Source: Kitasatospora sp. NBC_00315 (GTDB lineage: Bacteria > Actinomycetota > Actinomycetes > Streptomycetales > Streptomycetaceae). Taken from it: a stretch of 64,000 bases of DNA. Each line of letters starts with the position of its first letter. Position 1 is the first letter of the stretch. The notes under the pieces were generated by a model. That model had not been told where the DNA came from, did no database searches, and saw nothing but the letters and a program-made list of their open reading frames with translations. The DNA lies in assembly GCF_041435095.1 (NCBI RefSeq), contig NZ_CP108025.1, forward strand, positions 3,100,001-3,164,000, given 5' to 3'. Both the position numbers and the translations under genes were made by a program. Below are positions 51,592 through 63,135 of this stretch, one piece after another.

Positions 51592-51954
51592 CCGCGGTTC
51601 CGCCCGGGTCAGCGCCCGCGGCCTGCGGCGGCCCGGCGACACACCGCCATGGCACCATCGGGACAAATGTCACAGAATTGGGACATAGCAACGCCACTGC
51701 CCCGACGTCCGCGATCCGAGACGCTCAGTGGCCAAGATTTGTCCGCTTTTAGCAGGATAAGAGCACTGATCGGACCCGATCACTTCCCCCTGACTCAGAA
51801 CTTCTAACGTACATTTTCAGCCAAACCGCAGGTCGGGACTGTGATCTGGGTGACGCCTGGCCTCTGGGGACTGCGCGATGCCTGGTCAGGGGCGTAGCCT
51901 TAATCACCGCTGTCCAACCATCCCTTAAGGAAGCGGAAGAGGGCGGTTGCCGCC
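51592..51954 (+). promoter_or_regulatory. AT-rich, dyad-rich upstream region of kgd
   Basis: 363 bp without a gene. Nested inverted repeats GGACAAAT (51661) / ATTTGTCC (51737) and GCCACTG (51693) / CAGTGGC (51726), and a palindrome TGATCGG-AC-CCGATCA (51767-51782). A TAGCCT -10-like box lies at 51895-51900. The stretch 51660-51830 is clearly AT-richer than its neighbours, which marks it as regulatory DNA or an untranslated RNA. Confidence 0.5.
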
Positions 51955-54900
51955 GTGTCGCCACAGTCCCCTGAAACCCCCAACAGCTCGGCCCCACGCA
52001 CCACGACGAAGCCTTCGGGCTTCGGCCCCAATGAGTGGCTCGTCGACGAGATCTACCAGCAGTACCTCCAGGACCCGACCTCGGTCGACCGAGCCTGGTG
52101 GGACTTTTTCGCCGACTACAAGCCCGGTACCGAGGTGACTCCAGTGACCCAGGCCGCGACCCAGGTCGGCCCCACGCCGACCCCCGTTGCCGCCCCTGCC
52201 CCTGCTGCCGCTCCTGCGGCGCCCGCGCCCGCTGCCCCCGCCACCCCGGCGCCCGTGCAGCAGGCCCCCGCGCCTCTCGCCGCAGCACCGGCCGCCCCGC
52301 CGGCCCCGAAGGCCGCGGCCCCCGCCGCGGCTCCGGCGCAGGCCGAGGGCCCCGAGTTCGTGCCGCTGCGCGGCCCGGCGAAGGCCGTGGCGACGAACAT
52401 GGACGCCTCGCTGGAGGTGCCGACGGCGACGTCGGTGCGGGCGGTGCCCGCGAAGCTGTTGATCGACAACCGCATCGTCATCAACAACCACCTGCAGCGC
52501 GCCCGCGGCGGCAAGGTCTCCTTCACGCACCTGATCGGCTACGCGCTGGTGCAGGCCGTCAAGGCCAGCCCGGGGATGAACCACAGCTACCAGATCAAGG
52601 ACGGCAAGCCGTTCCTGGTCAAGCCCGAGCACGTCAACCTGGGCCTGGCCATCGACCTGGTCAAGCCCAACGGTGACCGCCAGCTCGTCGTCGCCGCCAT
52701 CAAGAAGGCCGACACCCTCGACTTCTTCGGCTTCTGGCAGGCCTACGAGGACATCGTGCGCCGGGCCCGCGCCAACAAGCTGACCATGGACGACTTCACC
52801 GGCGTCACGGTCTCCCTCACCAACCCCGGCGGCATCGGCACCGTCCACTCCGTGCCCCGCCTGATGCAGAACCAGGGCACCATCGTCGGCGTCGGCGCCA
52901 TGGAGTACCCCGCCGAGTTCCAGGGCTCCTCCCCGGACACCCTGGCCAAGCTGGGCATCTCCAAGATCATGACGCTCACCTCGACCTACGACCACCGCGT
53001 CATCCAGGGCGCCGCCTCCGGCGAGTTCCTGCGCACCATCCACCAGCTCCTGCTGGGCGAGCACGGCTTCTACGACGAGATCTTCGAGTCGCTGCGCATC
53101 CCCTACGAGCCGGTCCGCTGGGCCACCGACGTCGCCGCCACCCACGACGACGAGGTCAACAAGACCGCCCGCGTCATCGAGCTCATCCACTCCTACCGGG
53201 TCCGCGGCCACCTCATGGCCGACACCGACCCGCTGGAGTACAAGCAGCGCAAGCACCCCGACCTCGACGTCGTCGAGCACGGCCTCACCCTGTGGGACCT
53301 GGAGCGCGAGTTCGCCGTCGGCGGCTTCGGCGACCAGAAGATGATGAAGCTCCGCGACATCCTCGGCCTGCTGCGCGCCTCGTACTGCCGCACGGTCGGC
53401 ATCGAGTACATGCACATCCAGGACCCGAAGCAGCGCAAGTGGCTGCAGGGACGCCTGGAGAAGCCGTACACCAAGCCCGAGCGCGAGGAGCAGCTGCGGA
53501 TCCTGCGCCGGCTGAACTCCGCCGAGGCGTTCGAGACCTTCCTGCAGACGAAGTACGTGGGGCAGAAGCGCTTCTCGCTGGAGGGCGGGGAATCGCTCAT
53601 CCCGCTGCTGGACGCGACGATCGACGCCGCCGCCGAGCACCGTCTGGACGAGGCCGTCATCGGCATGGCCCACCGCGGGCGCCTGAACGTGCTGGCGAAC
53701 ATCGTCGGCAAGCCGTACGGCAAGATCTTCGGTGAGTTCGAGGGCAACCTCGACCCGAAGTCGATGCACGGCTCCGGCGACGTCAAGTACCACCTGGGCT
53801 CCGAGGGCACCTTCACCGGTCTGGACGGCGAGACCATCAAGGTGTCGCTGGCCGCGAACCCCTCGCACCTGGAGACGGTCGACCCGGTCGTCGAGGGCAT
53901 CGCCCGGGCCAAGCAGGACGTCCTGGACCAGGGCGGCACCACCTTCCCCGTGCTGCCGATCCAGATCCACGGTGACGCGGCGTTCGCGGGCCAGGGCGTG
54001 GTCGCCGAGACGCTGAACATGTCGCAGCTGCGCGGCTACCGCACCGGCGGCACCGTGCACGTCGTGGTCAACAACCAGGTCGGCTTCACCGCCGCCCCGG
54101 CCTCCTCCCGCTCCTCGATGTACTGCACCGACGTGGCCCGGATGATCGAGGCGCCGATCTTCCACGTCAACGGCGACGACCCGGAGGCCGTGGTCCGCGT
54201 CGCGCGCCTGGCCTTCGAGTTCCGCCAGGAGTTCCACAAGGACGTCGTGATCGACCTCATCTGCTACCGCCGCCGCGGTCACAACGAGGCCGACAACCCC
54301 TCCTTCACCCAGCCGCTGATGTACGACCTGATCGACGCCAAGCGCTCGGTGCGCAAGCTCTACACCGAGGGCCTGATCGGCCGCGGCGACATCACCATGG
54401 AAGAGGCCGAGCAGGCCCTGCAGGACTTCCAGGGCCAGCTGGAGAAGGTCTTCTCCGAGGTCCGCGACGCCGCGCAGACGCCGGTCGCCGCGGCCAACGG
54501 CAAGCCGCAGGCCGATTTCCCGGTCAACATCCAGACCGCCATCTCCCAGGAGATGGTGAAGCGGATCGCGGCCTCCCAGGTCAACCTGCCGGACTGGCTG
54601 ACCGTCCATCCGCGCCTGCTGCCGCAGCTGCAGCGCCGCGCGGCCTCGGTCGAGGACAACACCATCGACTGGGCGATGGGCGAGACCCTCGCCATCGGCT
54701 CGCTGCTGATGGAGGGCCACCCCGTCCGCCTCGCCGGACAGGACAGCCGCCGCGGCACCTTCGGCCAGCGCCACGCCGTGCTCATCGACCGGGTCACCGG
54801 CGAGGACTACACCCCGCTGCTCTACCTGACCGAGGACCAGGCCCGCTACACCGTCTACGACAGCCTGCTGTCGGAGTACGCGGCGATGGGCTTCGAGTAC

Positions 54901-55710
54901 GGCTACTCGCTGACCCGCCCCAACGCCCTGGTCATGTGGGAGGCGCAGTTCGGCGACTTCGTCAACGGCGCGCAGACCGTCGTCGACGAGTACATCGCCT
55001 CCGCCGAGCAGAAGTGGGGCCAGCACTCCGGTGTCACCCTGCTCCTGCCGCACGGCTACGAGGGCCAGGGACCGGACCACTCCTCCGCCCGCCCCGAGCG
55101 CTTCCTCCAGCTGTGCGCCCAGAACAACATGACGGTCGCCATGCCGACCCTGCCCTCGAACTACTTCCACCTGCTGCGCTGGCAGGCGCACAACCCGCAC
55201 CACAAGCCGCTGATCGTCTTCACCCCGAAGTCGATGCTGCGGCTGAAGGCGGCGGCGAGTGCGGCGGACGAGTTCACCACCGGCTCGTTCCGCCCGGTCA
55301 TCGGTGACACCACCGTGGACCCGGCAGCGGTGCGCAAGGTCGTCATCACCGCGGGCAAGTTCTACTACGACGTGGCCGCGGCCCGCACCGAGCGCGGCGT
55401 CACCGACACCGCCATCGTCCGCGTCGAGCGCCTCTACCCGCTGCCCGTCGCCGAGCTCCAGGAGGAACTCGGCAAGTACGGCGAGGACGTCCAGTTCGTC
55501 TGGGCCCAGGAGGAGCCCGCCAACCAGGGCGCCTGGCCGTTCATCGCGATGAACCTGGTCGACCACCTCCAGGTGGTCGTCGGCCGCAGCGCCGGCGGCG
55601 CACGGCTGCGCCGTGTCGCCCGCACCTCCTCCTCGGCCCCGGCCGTCGGCTCCGCCAAGCGGCACGCCGCCGAGCAGCAGGCCCTGCTGGAGGAGATCTT
55701 CACCATCTGA
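51955..55710 (+). CDS. kgd: Multifunctional 2-oxoglutarate decarboxylase/dehydrogenase (fused E1-E2)
   Basis: A 1251-residue fusion typical of actinobacteria: a short N-terminal helix as in E1o (23-60, [31 protein letters not shown]), an Ala/Pro linker (about 62-125), an E2-type succinyltransferase domain without lipoyl domain (about 140-375, catalytic H347 in TYDHRVIQG), and the ThDP-dependent E1 domain (400 to end) with [10 protein letters not shown] and the GDDPEAV metal/ThDP motif at about 740-746. It converts 2-oxoglutarate for the TCA cycle and works with shared E2p/E3; in relatives it is inhibited by the FHA protein GarA/OdhI. GTG start with GAGGGCGG upstream. Confidence 0.96.
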   Translation: MSPQSPETPNSSAPRTTTKPSGFGPNEWLVDEIYQQYLQDPTSVDRAWWDFFADYKPGTEVTPVTQAATQVGPTPTPVAAPAPAAAPAAPAPAAPATPAPVQQAPAPLAAAPAAPPAPKAAAPAAAPAQAEGPEFVPLRGPAKAVATNMDASLEVPTATSVRAVPAKLLIDNRIVINNHLQRARGGKVSFTHLIGYALVQAVKASPGMNHSYQIKDGKPFLVKPEHVNLGLAIDLVKPNGDRQLVVAAIKKADTLDFFGFWQAYEDIVRRARANKLTMDDFTGVTVSLTNPGGIGTVHSVPRLMQNQGTIVGVGAMEYPAEFQGSSPDTLAKLGISKIMTLTSTYDHRVIQGAASGEFLRTIHQLLLGEHGFYDEIFESLRIPYEPVRWATDVAATHDDEVNKTARVIELIHSYRVRGHLMADTDPLEYKQRKHPDLDVVEHGLTLWDLEREFAVGGFGDQKMMKLRDILGLLRASYCRTVGIEYMHIQDPKQRKWLQGRLEKPYTKPEREEQLRILRRLNSAEAFETFLQTKYVGQKRFSLEGGESLIPLLDATIDAAAEHRLDEAVIGMAHRGRLNVLANIVGKPYGKIFGEFEGNLDPKSMHGSGDVKYHLGSEGTFTGLDGETIKVSLAANPSHLETVDPVVEGIARAKQDVLDQGGTTFPVLPIQIHGDAAFAGQGVVAETLNMSQLRGYRTGGTVHVVVNNQVGFTAAPASSRSSMYCTDVARMIEAPIFHVNGDDPEAVVRVARLAFEFRQEFHKDVVIDLICYRRRGHNEADNPSFTQPLMYDLIDAKRSVRKLYTEGLIGRGDITMEEAEQALQDFQGQLEKVFSEVRDAAQTPVAAANGKPQADFPVNIQTAISQEMVKRIAASQVNLPDWLTVHPRLLPQLQRRAASVEDNTIDWAMGETLAIGSLLMEGHPVRLAGQDSRRGTFGQRHAVLIDRVTGEDYTPLLYLTEDQARYTVYDSLLSEYAAMGFEYGYSLTRPNALVMWEAQFGDFVNGAQTVVDEYIASAEQKWGQHSGVTLLLPHGYEGQGPDHSSARPERFLQLCAQNNMTVAMPTLPSNYFHLLRWQAHNPHHKPLIVFTPKSMLRLKAAASAADEFTTGSFRPVIGDTTVDPAAVRKVVITAGKFYYDVAAARTERGVTDTAIVRVERLYPLPVAELQEELGKYGEDVQFVWAQEEPANQGAWPFIAMNLVDHLQVVVGRSAGGARLRRVARTSSSAPAVGSAKRHAAEQQALLEEIFTI

Positions 55711-55722
55711 CCCCGGTCGGTA

Positions 55723-55769
55723 CCGAAGGGCCCGGCCCCCGCACGCGCTGCGGGGGCCGGGCCCTTCGG
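55723..55769 (+). terminator. Terminator of kgd
   Basis: A 21-bp perfect stem (55723-55743 with 55749-55769), loop CGCGC, 12 bp beyond the stop codon. Confidence 0.9.
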
Positions 55770-55947
55770 CGTCGGCGGGCCGTATTTCGCCGGCATCCCG
55801 TCAAAGTCCCAGCTCTGCAACCAAACGACGGACCGCTTGGGGGCGGAGCTGACGGGTCGATAGGTTATGGCGGTCACACTGCCGCGCCGTGCCCGTCACC
55901 CGCGCGCGGCGGTCGCCGTACCTCACCGTTTCAGGGGGACCACCCAC

Positions 55948-57876
<1,929 letters not shown>

Positions 57877-57928
57877 TCCGCCCGGTCTATCCTGACCTGG
57901 TCAGATCCCCACCGGACCGGAGCGCACC

Positions 57929-58108
57929 GTGTACTTCACCGACCGCGGCATCGAGGAGCTGGCGAGCCGGCGCGGCGAGGAGGAGGTCACCTTCGAGTGG
58001 CTGGCCGACCGCCTGCGCGAGTTCGTCGACCTCAACCCCGACTTCGAGATCCCGGTCGAGCGGCTGGCCACCTGGCTGGCCCGGCTCGACGACGAGGACG
58101 ACGAGTAG
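57929..58108 (+). CDS. DUF6104-type small protein (59 aa)
   Basis: GTG start; begins MYFTDRGIEELASRRGEEEV and ends with a strongly acidic DDEDDE tail. A compact, highly charged cytoplasmic protein, matching the small streptomycete family I know as DUF6104. It lies 52 bp after the kinase on the same strand. Function unknown; the conserved FEWLADRLREFVDLNPDFE segment suggests a helical bundle. Confidence 0.8.
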   Translation: MYFTDRGIEELASRRGEEEVTFEWLADRLREFVDLNPDFEIPVERLATWLARLDDEDDE

Positions 58109-58200
58109 ACGAACGGCCGGCGAAGGGCCCGGGAGGCGGTTGCCTCCCGGGTCCTTCGCGTTCCCACCGACGCCCCGCCGGGGCACTTGACTTCCCCGGC

Positions 58201-58215
58201 ACGCGATATATCGTG
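58201..58215. promoter_or_regulatory. PadR-type operator, copy 1
   Basis: ACGCGATATATCGTG with the perfect core CGATATATCG, 53 bp upstream of the DUF4097 gene. Confidence 0.65.
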
Positions 58216-58227
58216 TTCATCAGTGGG

Positions 58228-58242
58228 ACGCGATACATCGCG
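58228..58242. promoter_or_regulatory. PadR-type operator, copy 2
   Basis: ACGCGATACATCGCG, a near-perfect dyad with the same half-site as copy 1, 27 bp away centre to centre. Together they cover the promoter of the DUF4097-PadR operon. Confidence 0.65.
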
Positions 58243-58267
58243 AACCGTAACGGGAGGCGGCACACTC

Positions 58268-59164
58268 ATGAGCCAGTGGACGGTCAGCGAGCCTGACAGG
58301 ATCACCATCGACGAACCGGTCACCGCCCTGCACGTGCGGATCATCGACGGCACCGTGAACGTGGTCGCCGCCGAGGGTCCCGCGCGGCTGGAGGTCACCG
58401 AGCTGGACGGCGAGCCGCTGCACGTCACCCTTGAGGACGGCGTGCTGACGGTCACCTACAAGGACCTGAGCTGGGGCGAGTTCACCGAGACGGTGAAGTC
58501 GGTCCAGTCCGTCAAGCACTTCTTCGCCTCGCTACGGCGCAAGCGCCGGGCCGTGGTCTCGCTGGCCGTCCCGGCCGGCTCCGACGTGCGGATCGGCACC
58601 ATCGCGGCGCACGCCACCGTCTCCGGCGTCTCGGGCCACGTCGCCGTGCACGGCGCCAGCGGCGGCACCACCCTGGTCGGCCTCTCCGGCCGTACCGAGG
58701 CCAACTCCGTCTCGGGGGACGTCGACGTGCAGTCCGTCTCCGGTGACCTCAAGGTCAAGACCGTCTCCGGCGGGATCACCGTGGTGGCCGGCACCGCCGA
58801 CCGGCTCTCCGCCAACTCGGTGAGCGGCGCCGTCACCCTCGACCTCGACGTGGAGACCCCCTCCGAGATCAAGGTGAACACGGTCAGCGGCGCGGTGGGC
58901 GTGCGGCTGCCCTCGCTGGCCGACGCGAAGGTCGAGGCGGGCACCAACAGCGGCGACGTCTCCAGTACCTTCGAGCAGCTCAAGGTGAACGGCACCTGGG
59001 GCGCCAGGAAGCTCTCCGGCCAGCTCGGTGACGGCAAGGGCAGCCTCCAGGTCACCACCGTGTCCGGCGCCGTCACGGTGCTGCGCCGCCCCGAGACCGA
59101 GGACGACGGCCCGATCGTGGTCAAGGAGCTCCCGGCCGGGCCCGACCTCACCAAGGAGTCCTGA
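58268..59164 (+). CDS. DUF4097-family beta-helix-like protein
   Basis: A 298-residue protein of the DUF4097 adhesin-like family. The second half is a run of short beta repeats with the VSG turn (ATVSGVSGHVAV, TEANSVSGDVDVQSVSGDLKVKTVSGGITV, KVNTVSGAVGV), as in a right-handed beta-helix. No signal peptide or membrane helix, so cytoplasmic. GGGAGG precedes the ATG. The next gene, a PadR regulator, starts 1 bp after its stop, so both are one operon, very probably autoregulated at the two dyads upstream. Role unknown; often linked to envelope stress. Confidence 0.88.
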   Translation: MSQWTVSEPDRITIDEPVTALHVRIIDGTVNVVAAEGPARLEVTELDGEPLHVTLEDGVLTVTYKDLSWGEFTETVKSVQSVKHFFASLRRKRRAVVSLAVPAGSDVRIGTIAAHATVSGVSGHVAVHGASGGTTLVGLSGRTEANSVSGDVDVQSVSGDLKVKTVSGGITVVAGTADRLSANSVSGAVTLDLDVETPSEIKVNTVSGAVGVRLPSLADAKVEAGTNSGDVSSTFEQLKVNGTWGARKLSGQLGDGKGSLQVTTVSGAVTVLRRPETEDDGPIVVKELPAGPDLTKES

Positions 59165-59165
59165 G

Positions 59166-60209
59166 ATGACCCCCGTCTTCGGCCACGGCCGGCTCCGGCT
59201 CTACCTGCTCAAGCTGCTGGACGAGTCCCCGCGGCACGGCTACGAGGTGATCCGCCTGCTGGAGGAGCGGTTCGAGGGCCTGTACGCGCCCTCGGCCGGC
59301 ACCGTCTACCCGCGGCTCGCCAAGCTGGAGAAGGAGGGCCTGGTCAGCCACAGCACCGAGGGCGGACGCAAGGTCTACCGGCTCACCGACGCGGGCCGCG
59401 CCGAGCTGGCCTCCCGCCAGGGCGAGATCGCCGAGCTGGAGGTCGAGATCCGGGATTCGGTGGCCCAGCTGGCCGGTGCCATCCGTGAGGACGTCCGGGA
59501 CAGCGCCAAGGACCTGCGCGAGGAGCTCTGGGGTGCGGCCCGGCAGGCACCCCGGGCGGAGCCCTCGGCCGGCGGGGACCCGTGGGCCGGACCGTGGGGC
59601 GACAAGGACGCCTGGCAGCGCGCCAAGGAGGAGTTCGCCCAGTTCAAGACGCATGCCAAGGAGCAGGCCAAGCGCGCCAAGGAGCAGGAGAAGGCCGCCA
59701 AGGCCAAGGCGAAGGCCGCCGAGGAGGAGGCCCGCCGGCTGCGCGAGCAGTCCCGGGCCGCGCGCACCGCCGCCCAGCAGGAGGCGCTGCGGATCAAGCG
59801 GCGGGTCGAGCAGCAGGTCCGCGAGCACGCCGCGCGCGGCGACTGGCCGACCGGGCTGGCCGAGGGTCTCTCCGAACTGACGAAGGGCCTGGCCGGGCTG
59901 GCGGACGCCGCCAGGTGGGGCCACCCGACCACGTCCGCGCCGGCCGACGACGAGGAGATCCGGGTCACCCGGATCGACCTCGACAAGGACGGCCCCGCGG
60001 CGGACGGGCGACCGGCCGCCGACCTCCCCGCCTGGACGGCGACCGACCCCGCGGGCGAGCCCGCCCGGGAGCTGGAGCGCCTGCTCGACCGCTTCCGCGA
60101 CCAGGTCAGGGACGCCGCCCGGGACGGCGGTGTGACGGCCGAACAGCTGGCCGGCTCCCGCTCCGCCCTCGCGGCGGCGGCCGAGCGGCTGCGCCGGCTG
60201 CTGGGCTGA
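59166..60209 (+). CDS. PadR-family regulator with long coiled-coil extension
   Basis: The first 90 residues are a PadR winged helix (LRLYLLKLLDESPRHGYEVIRLLEERFEGLYAPSAGTVYPRLAKLEKEGLV). The protein then continues to 347 residues, far longer than the usual 110-190: a Lys/Glu/Ala-rich coiled coil (about 155-225) and a C-terminal helical domain (about 290-347, ELERLLDRFRDQVRDAARDGG). The extension could bind the DUF4097 partner or the membrane surface. It starts 1 bp after the DUF4097 stop and probably represses its own operon. Confidence 0.92.
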   Translation: MTPVFGHGRLRLYLLKLLDESPRHGYEVIRLLEERFEGLYAPSAGTVYPRLAKLEKEGLVSHSTEGGRKVYRLTDAGRAELASRQGEIAELEVEIRDSVAQLAGAIREDVRDSAKDLREELWGAARQAPRAEPSAGGDPWAGPWGDKDAWQRAKEEFAQFKTHAKEQAKRAKEQEKAAKAKAKAAEEEARRLREQSRAARTAAQQEALRIKRRVEQQVREHAARGDWPTGLAEGLSELTKGLAGLADAARWGHPTTSAPADDEEIRVTRIDLDKDGPAADGRPAADLPAWTATDPAGEPARELERLLDRFRDQVRDAARDGGVTAEQLAGSRSALAAAAERLRRLLG

Positions 60210-60214
60210 CCATG

Positions 60215-60268
60215 CCCACGGCGGTGGGCCCGGTACCCCACCAGGGGTACCGGGCCCGCCGCCGTGGG
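60215..60268. terminator. Long bidirectional terminator
   Basis: 25-bp arms (60215-60239 and 60244-60268) with one G-T pair and a 4-base loop ACCA, between the PadR operon and the convergent oxidoreductase gene. Confidence 0.88.
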
Positions 60269-60281
60269 GGCGCCGCGCCGC

Positions 60282-61244
60282 CTAGGGCGTCAGCACGATC
60301 TTGCCGAACACCTCACCCCTGGCCAGCCGCTCGAACCCGTCCCGGGCCCCGGCCAGCGGCAGCACCGAGTCGATCACCGGGCGGACGCCGCCGTTGGCGC
60401 AGAGCGCCAGCAGCCCGGCCAGCTCCTCCTTGGTGCCCATGGTCGAACCGACCACCTTGAGCTCCAGGAAGAAGATCCGGTTGAGTTCGGCTGCCTTCGG
60501 GCTGGCGCCCGAGGTGGCGCCGGAGATGACGATCGTCCCGCCCGGGCGCAGGGACTTGACGGAGTGGGACCAGGTGGCCGCGCCGACCGTCTCCATCACC
60601 GCGTCCACCCGCTCGGGCAGCCGGGCACCGCTCTCGAACGCGGCGTCGGCCCCGAGGCCGAGCGCCCGCTCGCGCTTGGCCCCGTCCCGGCCGGTGACCC
60701 AGACCCGCAGGCCGGCGGCCTTGCCGAGCACCACCAGCGCCGTCGAGACGCCGCCGCCGGCGCCCTGCACCAGGACGGTGTCGCCGGGCTTCACCCCGGC
60801 GTTGGTGAACAGCATCCGGTAGGCCGTCAGCCAGGCGGTGGGCAGGCAGGCCGCCTCGGCGAAGGAGAGCTCCGCGGGCTTGGGCAGCAGGTTCCAGGTC
60901 GGCACGGCCACCTTCTGGGCGAACGTGCCCTGGTAGCGCTCCGTCAGGATGGAGCGCGGCTCGGCCGGACCCACGCCGTGGCCGCTCTGGCCGATCACGG
61001 AGTGCAGGACCACCTCGTTGCCGTCCTCGTCGACGCCGGCCGCGTCGCAGCCGAGGATCATCGGCAGCCGCTCGGCGGGCAGGCCGACCCCGCGCAGGGA
61101 CCAGAGGTCGTGGTGGTTGAGCGTGGCGGCCCGGACGGTCACCACGCTCCAGCCGGGTCGGGCCACCGGCTCGGCCAGCTCGCCGACCTCCAGCCCGCTC
61201 AGGGGGTCGTCGGCGTCGATACGTGCAGCGTAGGCAGCGAACAT
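60282..61244 (-). CDS. Zinc-free MDR oxidoreductase (quinone oxidoreductase-like)
   Basis: A 320-residue medium-chain dehydrogenase/reductase. The N-terminal GroES-like domain has NHHDLWSLRG and the cofactor domain has VLVQGAGGGVSTALVVLGKAAG (AxGGVG-type NADPH motif). The structural-zinc Cys quartet of alcohol dehydrogenases is absent, so it belongs with quinone/enoyl reductases. ATG at 61244 gives the normal family start. Monocistronic, convergent with the PadR operon. Confidence 0.9.
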   Translation of the reverse strand: MFAAYAARIDADDPLSGLEVGELAEPVARPGWSVVTVRAATLNHHDLWSLRGVGLPAERLPMILGCDAAGVDEDGNEVVLHSVIGQSGHGVGPAEPRSILTERYQGTFAQKVAVPTWNLLPKPAELSFAEAACLPTAWLTAYRMLFTNAGVKPGDTVLVQGAGGGVSTALVVLGKAAGLRVWVTGRDGAKRERALGLGADAAFESGARLPERVDAVMETVGAATWSHSVKSLRPGGTIVISGATSGASPKAAELNRIFFLELKVVGSTMGTKEELAGLLALCANGGVRPVIDSVLPLAGARDGFERLARGEVFGKIVLTP

Positions 61245-61356
61245 GTCACGGACCCTAGCGGCGGCGGCCGGGGCCCGGAACCACGCGACGGTGTGACCCT
61301 TGCCGCGTGTTCCGGGCCCGCGAGTACTGCTAGGCCGTGTCCGGCACGGCCCGGGG

Positions 61357-62553
61357 CTAGCGCCGCGCGACACCCTCGCGGCGGGCCGCCTCGGCCACGG
61401 CCTTGGTGACGGCCGGGGCCACCCGCTCGTCGAACGGCGAGGGGATGACCCTCTGCGGCGTCAGCTCCTCGGCCACGACTCCCGCCAGGGCCTCGGCGGC
61501 GGCCAGCTTCATGCCCTCGGTGATCCGGGTGGCGCGGACCTGCAGCGCTCCCGCGAAGATGCCGGGGAAGGCCAGCACGTTGTTGATCTGGTTCGGGAAG
61601 TCGCTGCGGCCGGTGGCCACCACGGCCGCGTACCGGTGCGCGACCTCGGGGTGGATCTCCGGGTTCGGGTTGGCCATCGCGAAGATGAAGCAGCCCTTCG
61701 CCATGGTGGCGACGGCCTCCTCCGGCACGGTGCCGCCGGAGACGCCGATGAAGACGTCCGCGCCGTTCAGCGCGTCGGCCAGCGAGCCCTTGAGCCCGGC
61801 CCGGTTGGTGACCGCGGCGATCTCGGCCTTGACGTCGGTGAGGTCCTCCCGGCCCTGGTGCACCACGCCGCGACGGTCGCAGACCGACACGTCGCCGATG
61901 CCGGCCGCCACCAGCATCTTGGCGATCGCGATGCCGGCCGCGCCGGCGCCGGAGATGACGGCCCGCAGGTCGCCGATCTCACGACCGGTCACCTTGGCGG
62001 CGTTCCACAGGGCCGCGGTGGAGACGATCGCGGTGCCGTGCTGGTCGTCGTGGAAGATCGGGATGTCCAGGGCGTCCTGCAGCCTGCGCTCGATCTCGAA
62101 GCAGCGGGGCGCCGAGATGTCCTCCAGGTTGACGCCGCCGAAGGAGGGGGCGAGCCGGACGACCGTCTCGACGATCTCGTCGACGTCCGTGCAGGCCAGC
62201 GCGATCGGGACGGCGTCCACGCCGCCGAACTGCTTGAACAGGATGGCCTTGCCCTCCATCACGGGGAGCGAGGCCTCCGGGCCGATGTCGCCGAGCCCGA
62301 GCACCGCGGTGCCGTCGGTGACGACCGCGACCACGTTGGACTTCCAGGTGTAGTCGTTCACCAGCTCGGGCTGCTCGGCGATGGCGGTGCAGACCCGGGC
62401 GACGCCCGGGGTGTAGGCGAGGGACAGATCGTCCGCGTCGCGCACCGGCACCGTGGCCCTGACCTCCATCTTGCCGCCGCGGTGGAGCGCGAAGACGGCG
62501 TCGACGGGGTCGATGGTGTCCTGGGTGTTGGGGTGGATGATCTCCGCTGCCAC
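61357..62553 (-). CDS. NAD(P)-dependent malic enzyme
   Basis: A 398-residue malate dehydrogenase (oxaloacetate-decarboxylating) of the short bacterial type. Malic domain: [60 protein letters not shown] (metal ligands). NAD domain: [15 protein letters not shown] (GxGxxG). It yields pyruvate from malate, and so links the TCA cycle served by kgd to acetyl-CoA supply. GTG at 62553 with GAGG 7 bp upstream; the upstream open frame is not part of the family. Confidence 0.94.
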   Translation of the reverse strand: MAAEIIHPNTQDTIDPVDAVFALHRGGKMEVRATVPVRDADDLSLAYTPGVARVCTAIAEQPELVNDYTWKSNVVAVVTDGTAVLGLGDIGPEASLPVMEGKAILFKQFGGVDAVPIALACTDVDEIVETVVRLAPSFGGVNLEDISAPRCFEIERRLQDALDIPIFHDDQHGTAIVSTAALWNAAKVTGREIGDLRAVISGAGAAGIAIAKMLVAAGIGDVSVCDRRGVVHQGREDLTDVKAEIAAVTNRAGLKGSLADALNGADVFIGVSGGTVPEEAVATMAKGCFIFAMANPNPEIHPEVAHRYAAVVATGRSDFPNQINNVLAFPGIFAGALQVRATRITEGMKLAAAEALAGVVAEELTPQRVIPSPFDERVAPAVTKAVAEAARREGVARR

Positions 62554-63135
62554 GATGACCTCTTCGTCATTGATCAGCGAGAGCGCGGTCCGACGGGCCG
62601 GCGGCCCCGTCCAGGGAAGCTGGAAACCGGGTACGCCGAAGCGGACCCGGAACGGGGTCGGGGCGCTGCCGTCGGGCGGCGCCCTCGGGGTGAGGGTTTT
62701 GGGTCTTATGTCTGCGCTGTGCTTCCGGGCCTGAGCGTAGGTCGGACGAAGGCATCGCACCTGTGCCTTTTCGTCCTCGTCACGTGCTCTTCATCCCATT
62801 GACGGCCACTTGACGGGTCGGGTATCGGAAGGACCCGGCCCGGCGACGACAACGGGGGAACAGCACACACACCCGCAGGAGTGAACGCAGACACGGAGGG
62901 GAGCCGGTGCCTCGGATACGGAGCCGGTGTCTCGGGCTTCCGGTCCTGCGCACCCCGAGTCTGTCGCGACTCGGCGGTCTGTGTTCGGGCTTCGGGGGTC
63001 ACCCGATACCAGATTCTGACACACCCGCCGCCCGTCCCATCGGAGCGGGATGCGAGGATCCCCTTTTTGGCCACCCGCCCGCACACCCCTGTGGACCCGA
63101 AGTGGCATCACCTCTCCTACCGGAGGAGTACCGCC
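62554..63135. other. Intergenic region between malic enzyme and the terminal lipoprotein
   Basis: 582 bp without a supported gene. A minus-strand TACGCT box at 62734-62739 could be the malic enzyme promoter, giving a leader of about 170 bp. Direct repeats GGAGCCGGTGYCTCGG at 62900 and 62920. A frame is open in phase with the downstream lipoprotein from 62881, but it would bury the signal peptide and is not used. Confidence 0.45.

Noticed and set aside
51925..55665. A 1246-codon open frame antisense to kgd.
   Set aside because: Pure consequence of GC-rich codon bias; the plus strand encodes recognisable E2 and E1 domains and the antisense product resembles nothing.
62881..63135. In-frame upstream extension of the terminal lipoprotein.
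   Set aside because: It would put about 85 residues before the signal peptide; the TTG with GGAGGA gives a normal lipoprotein.
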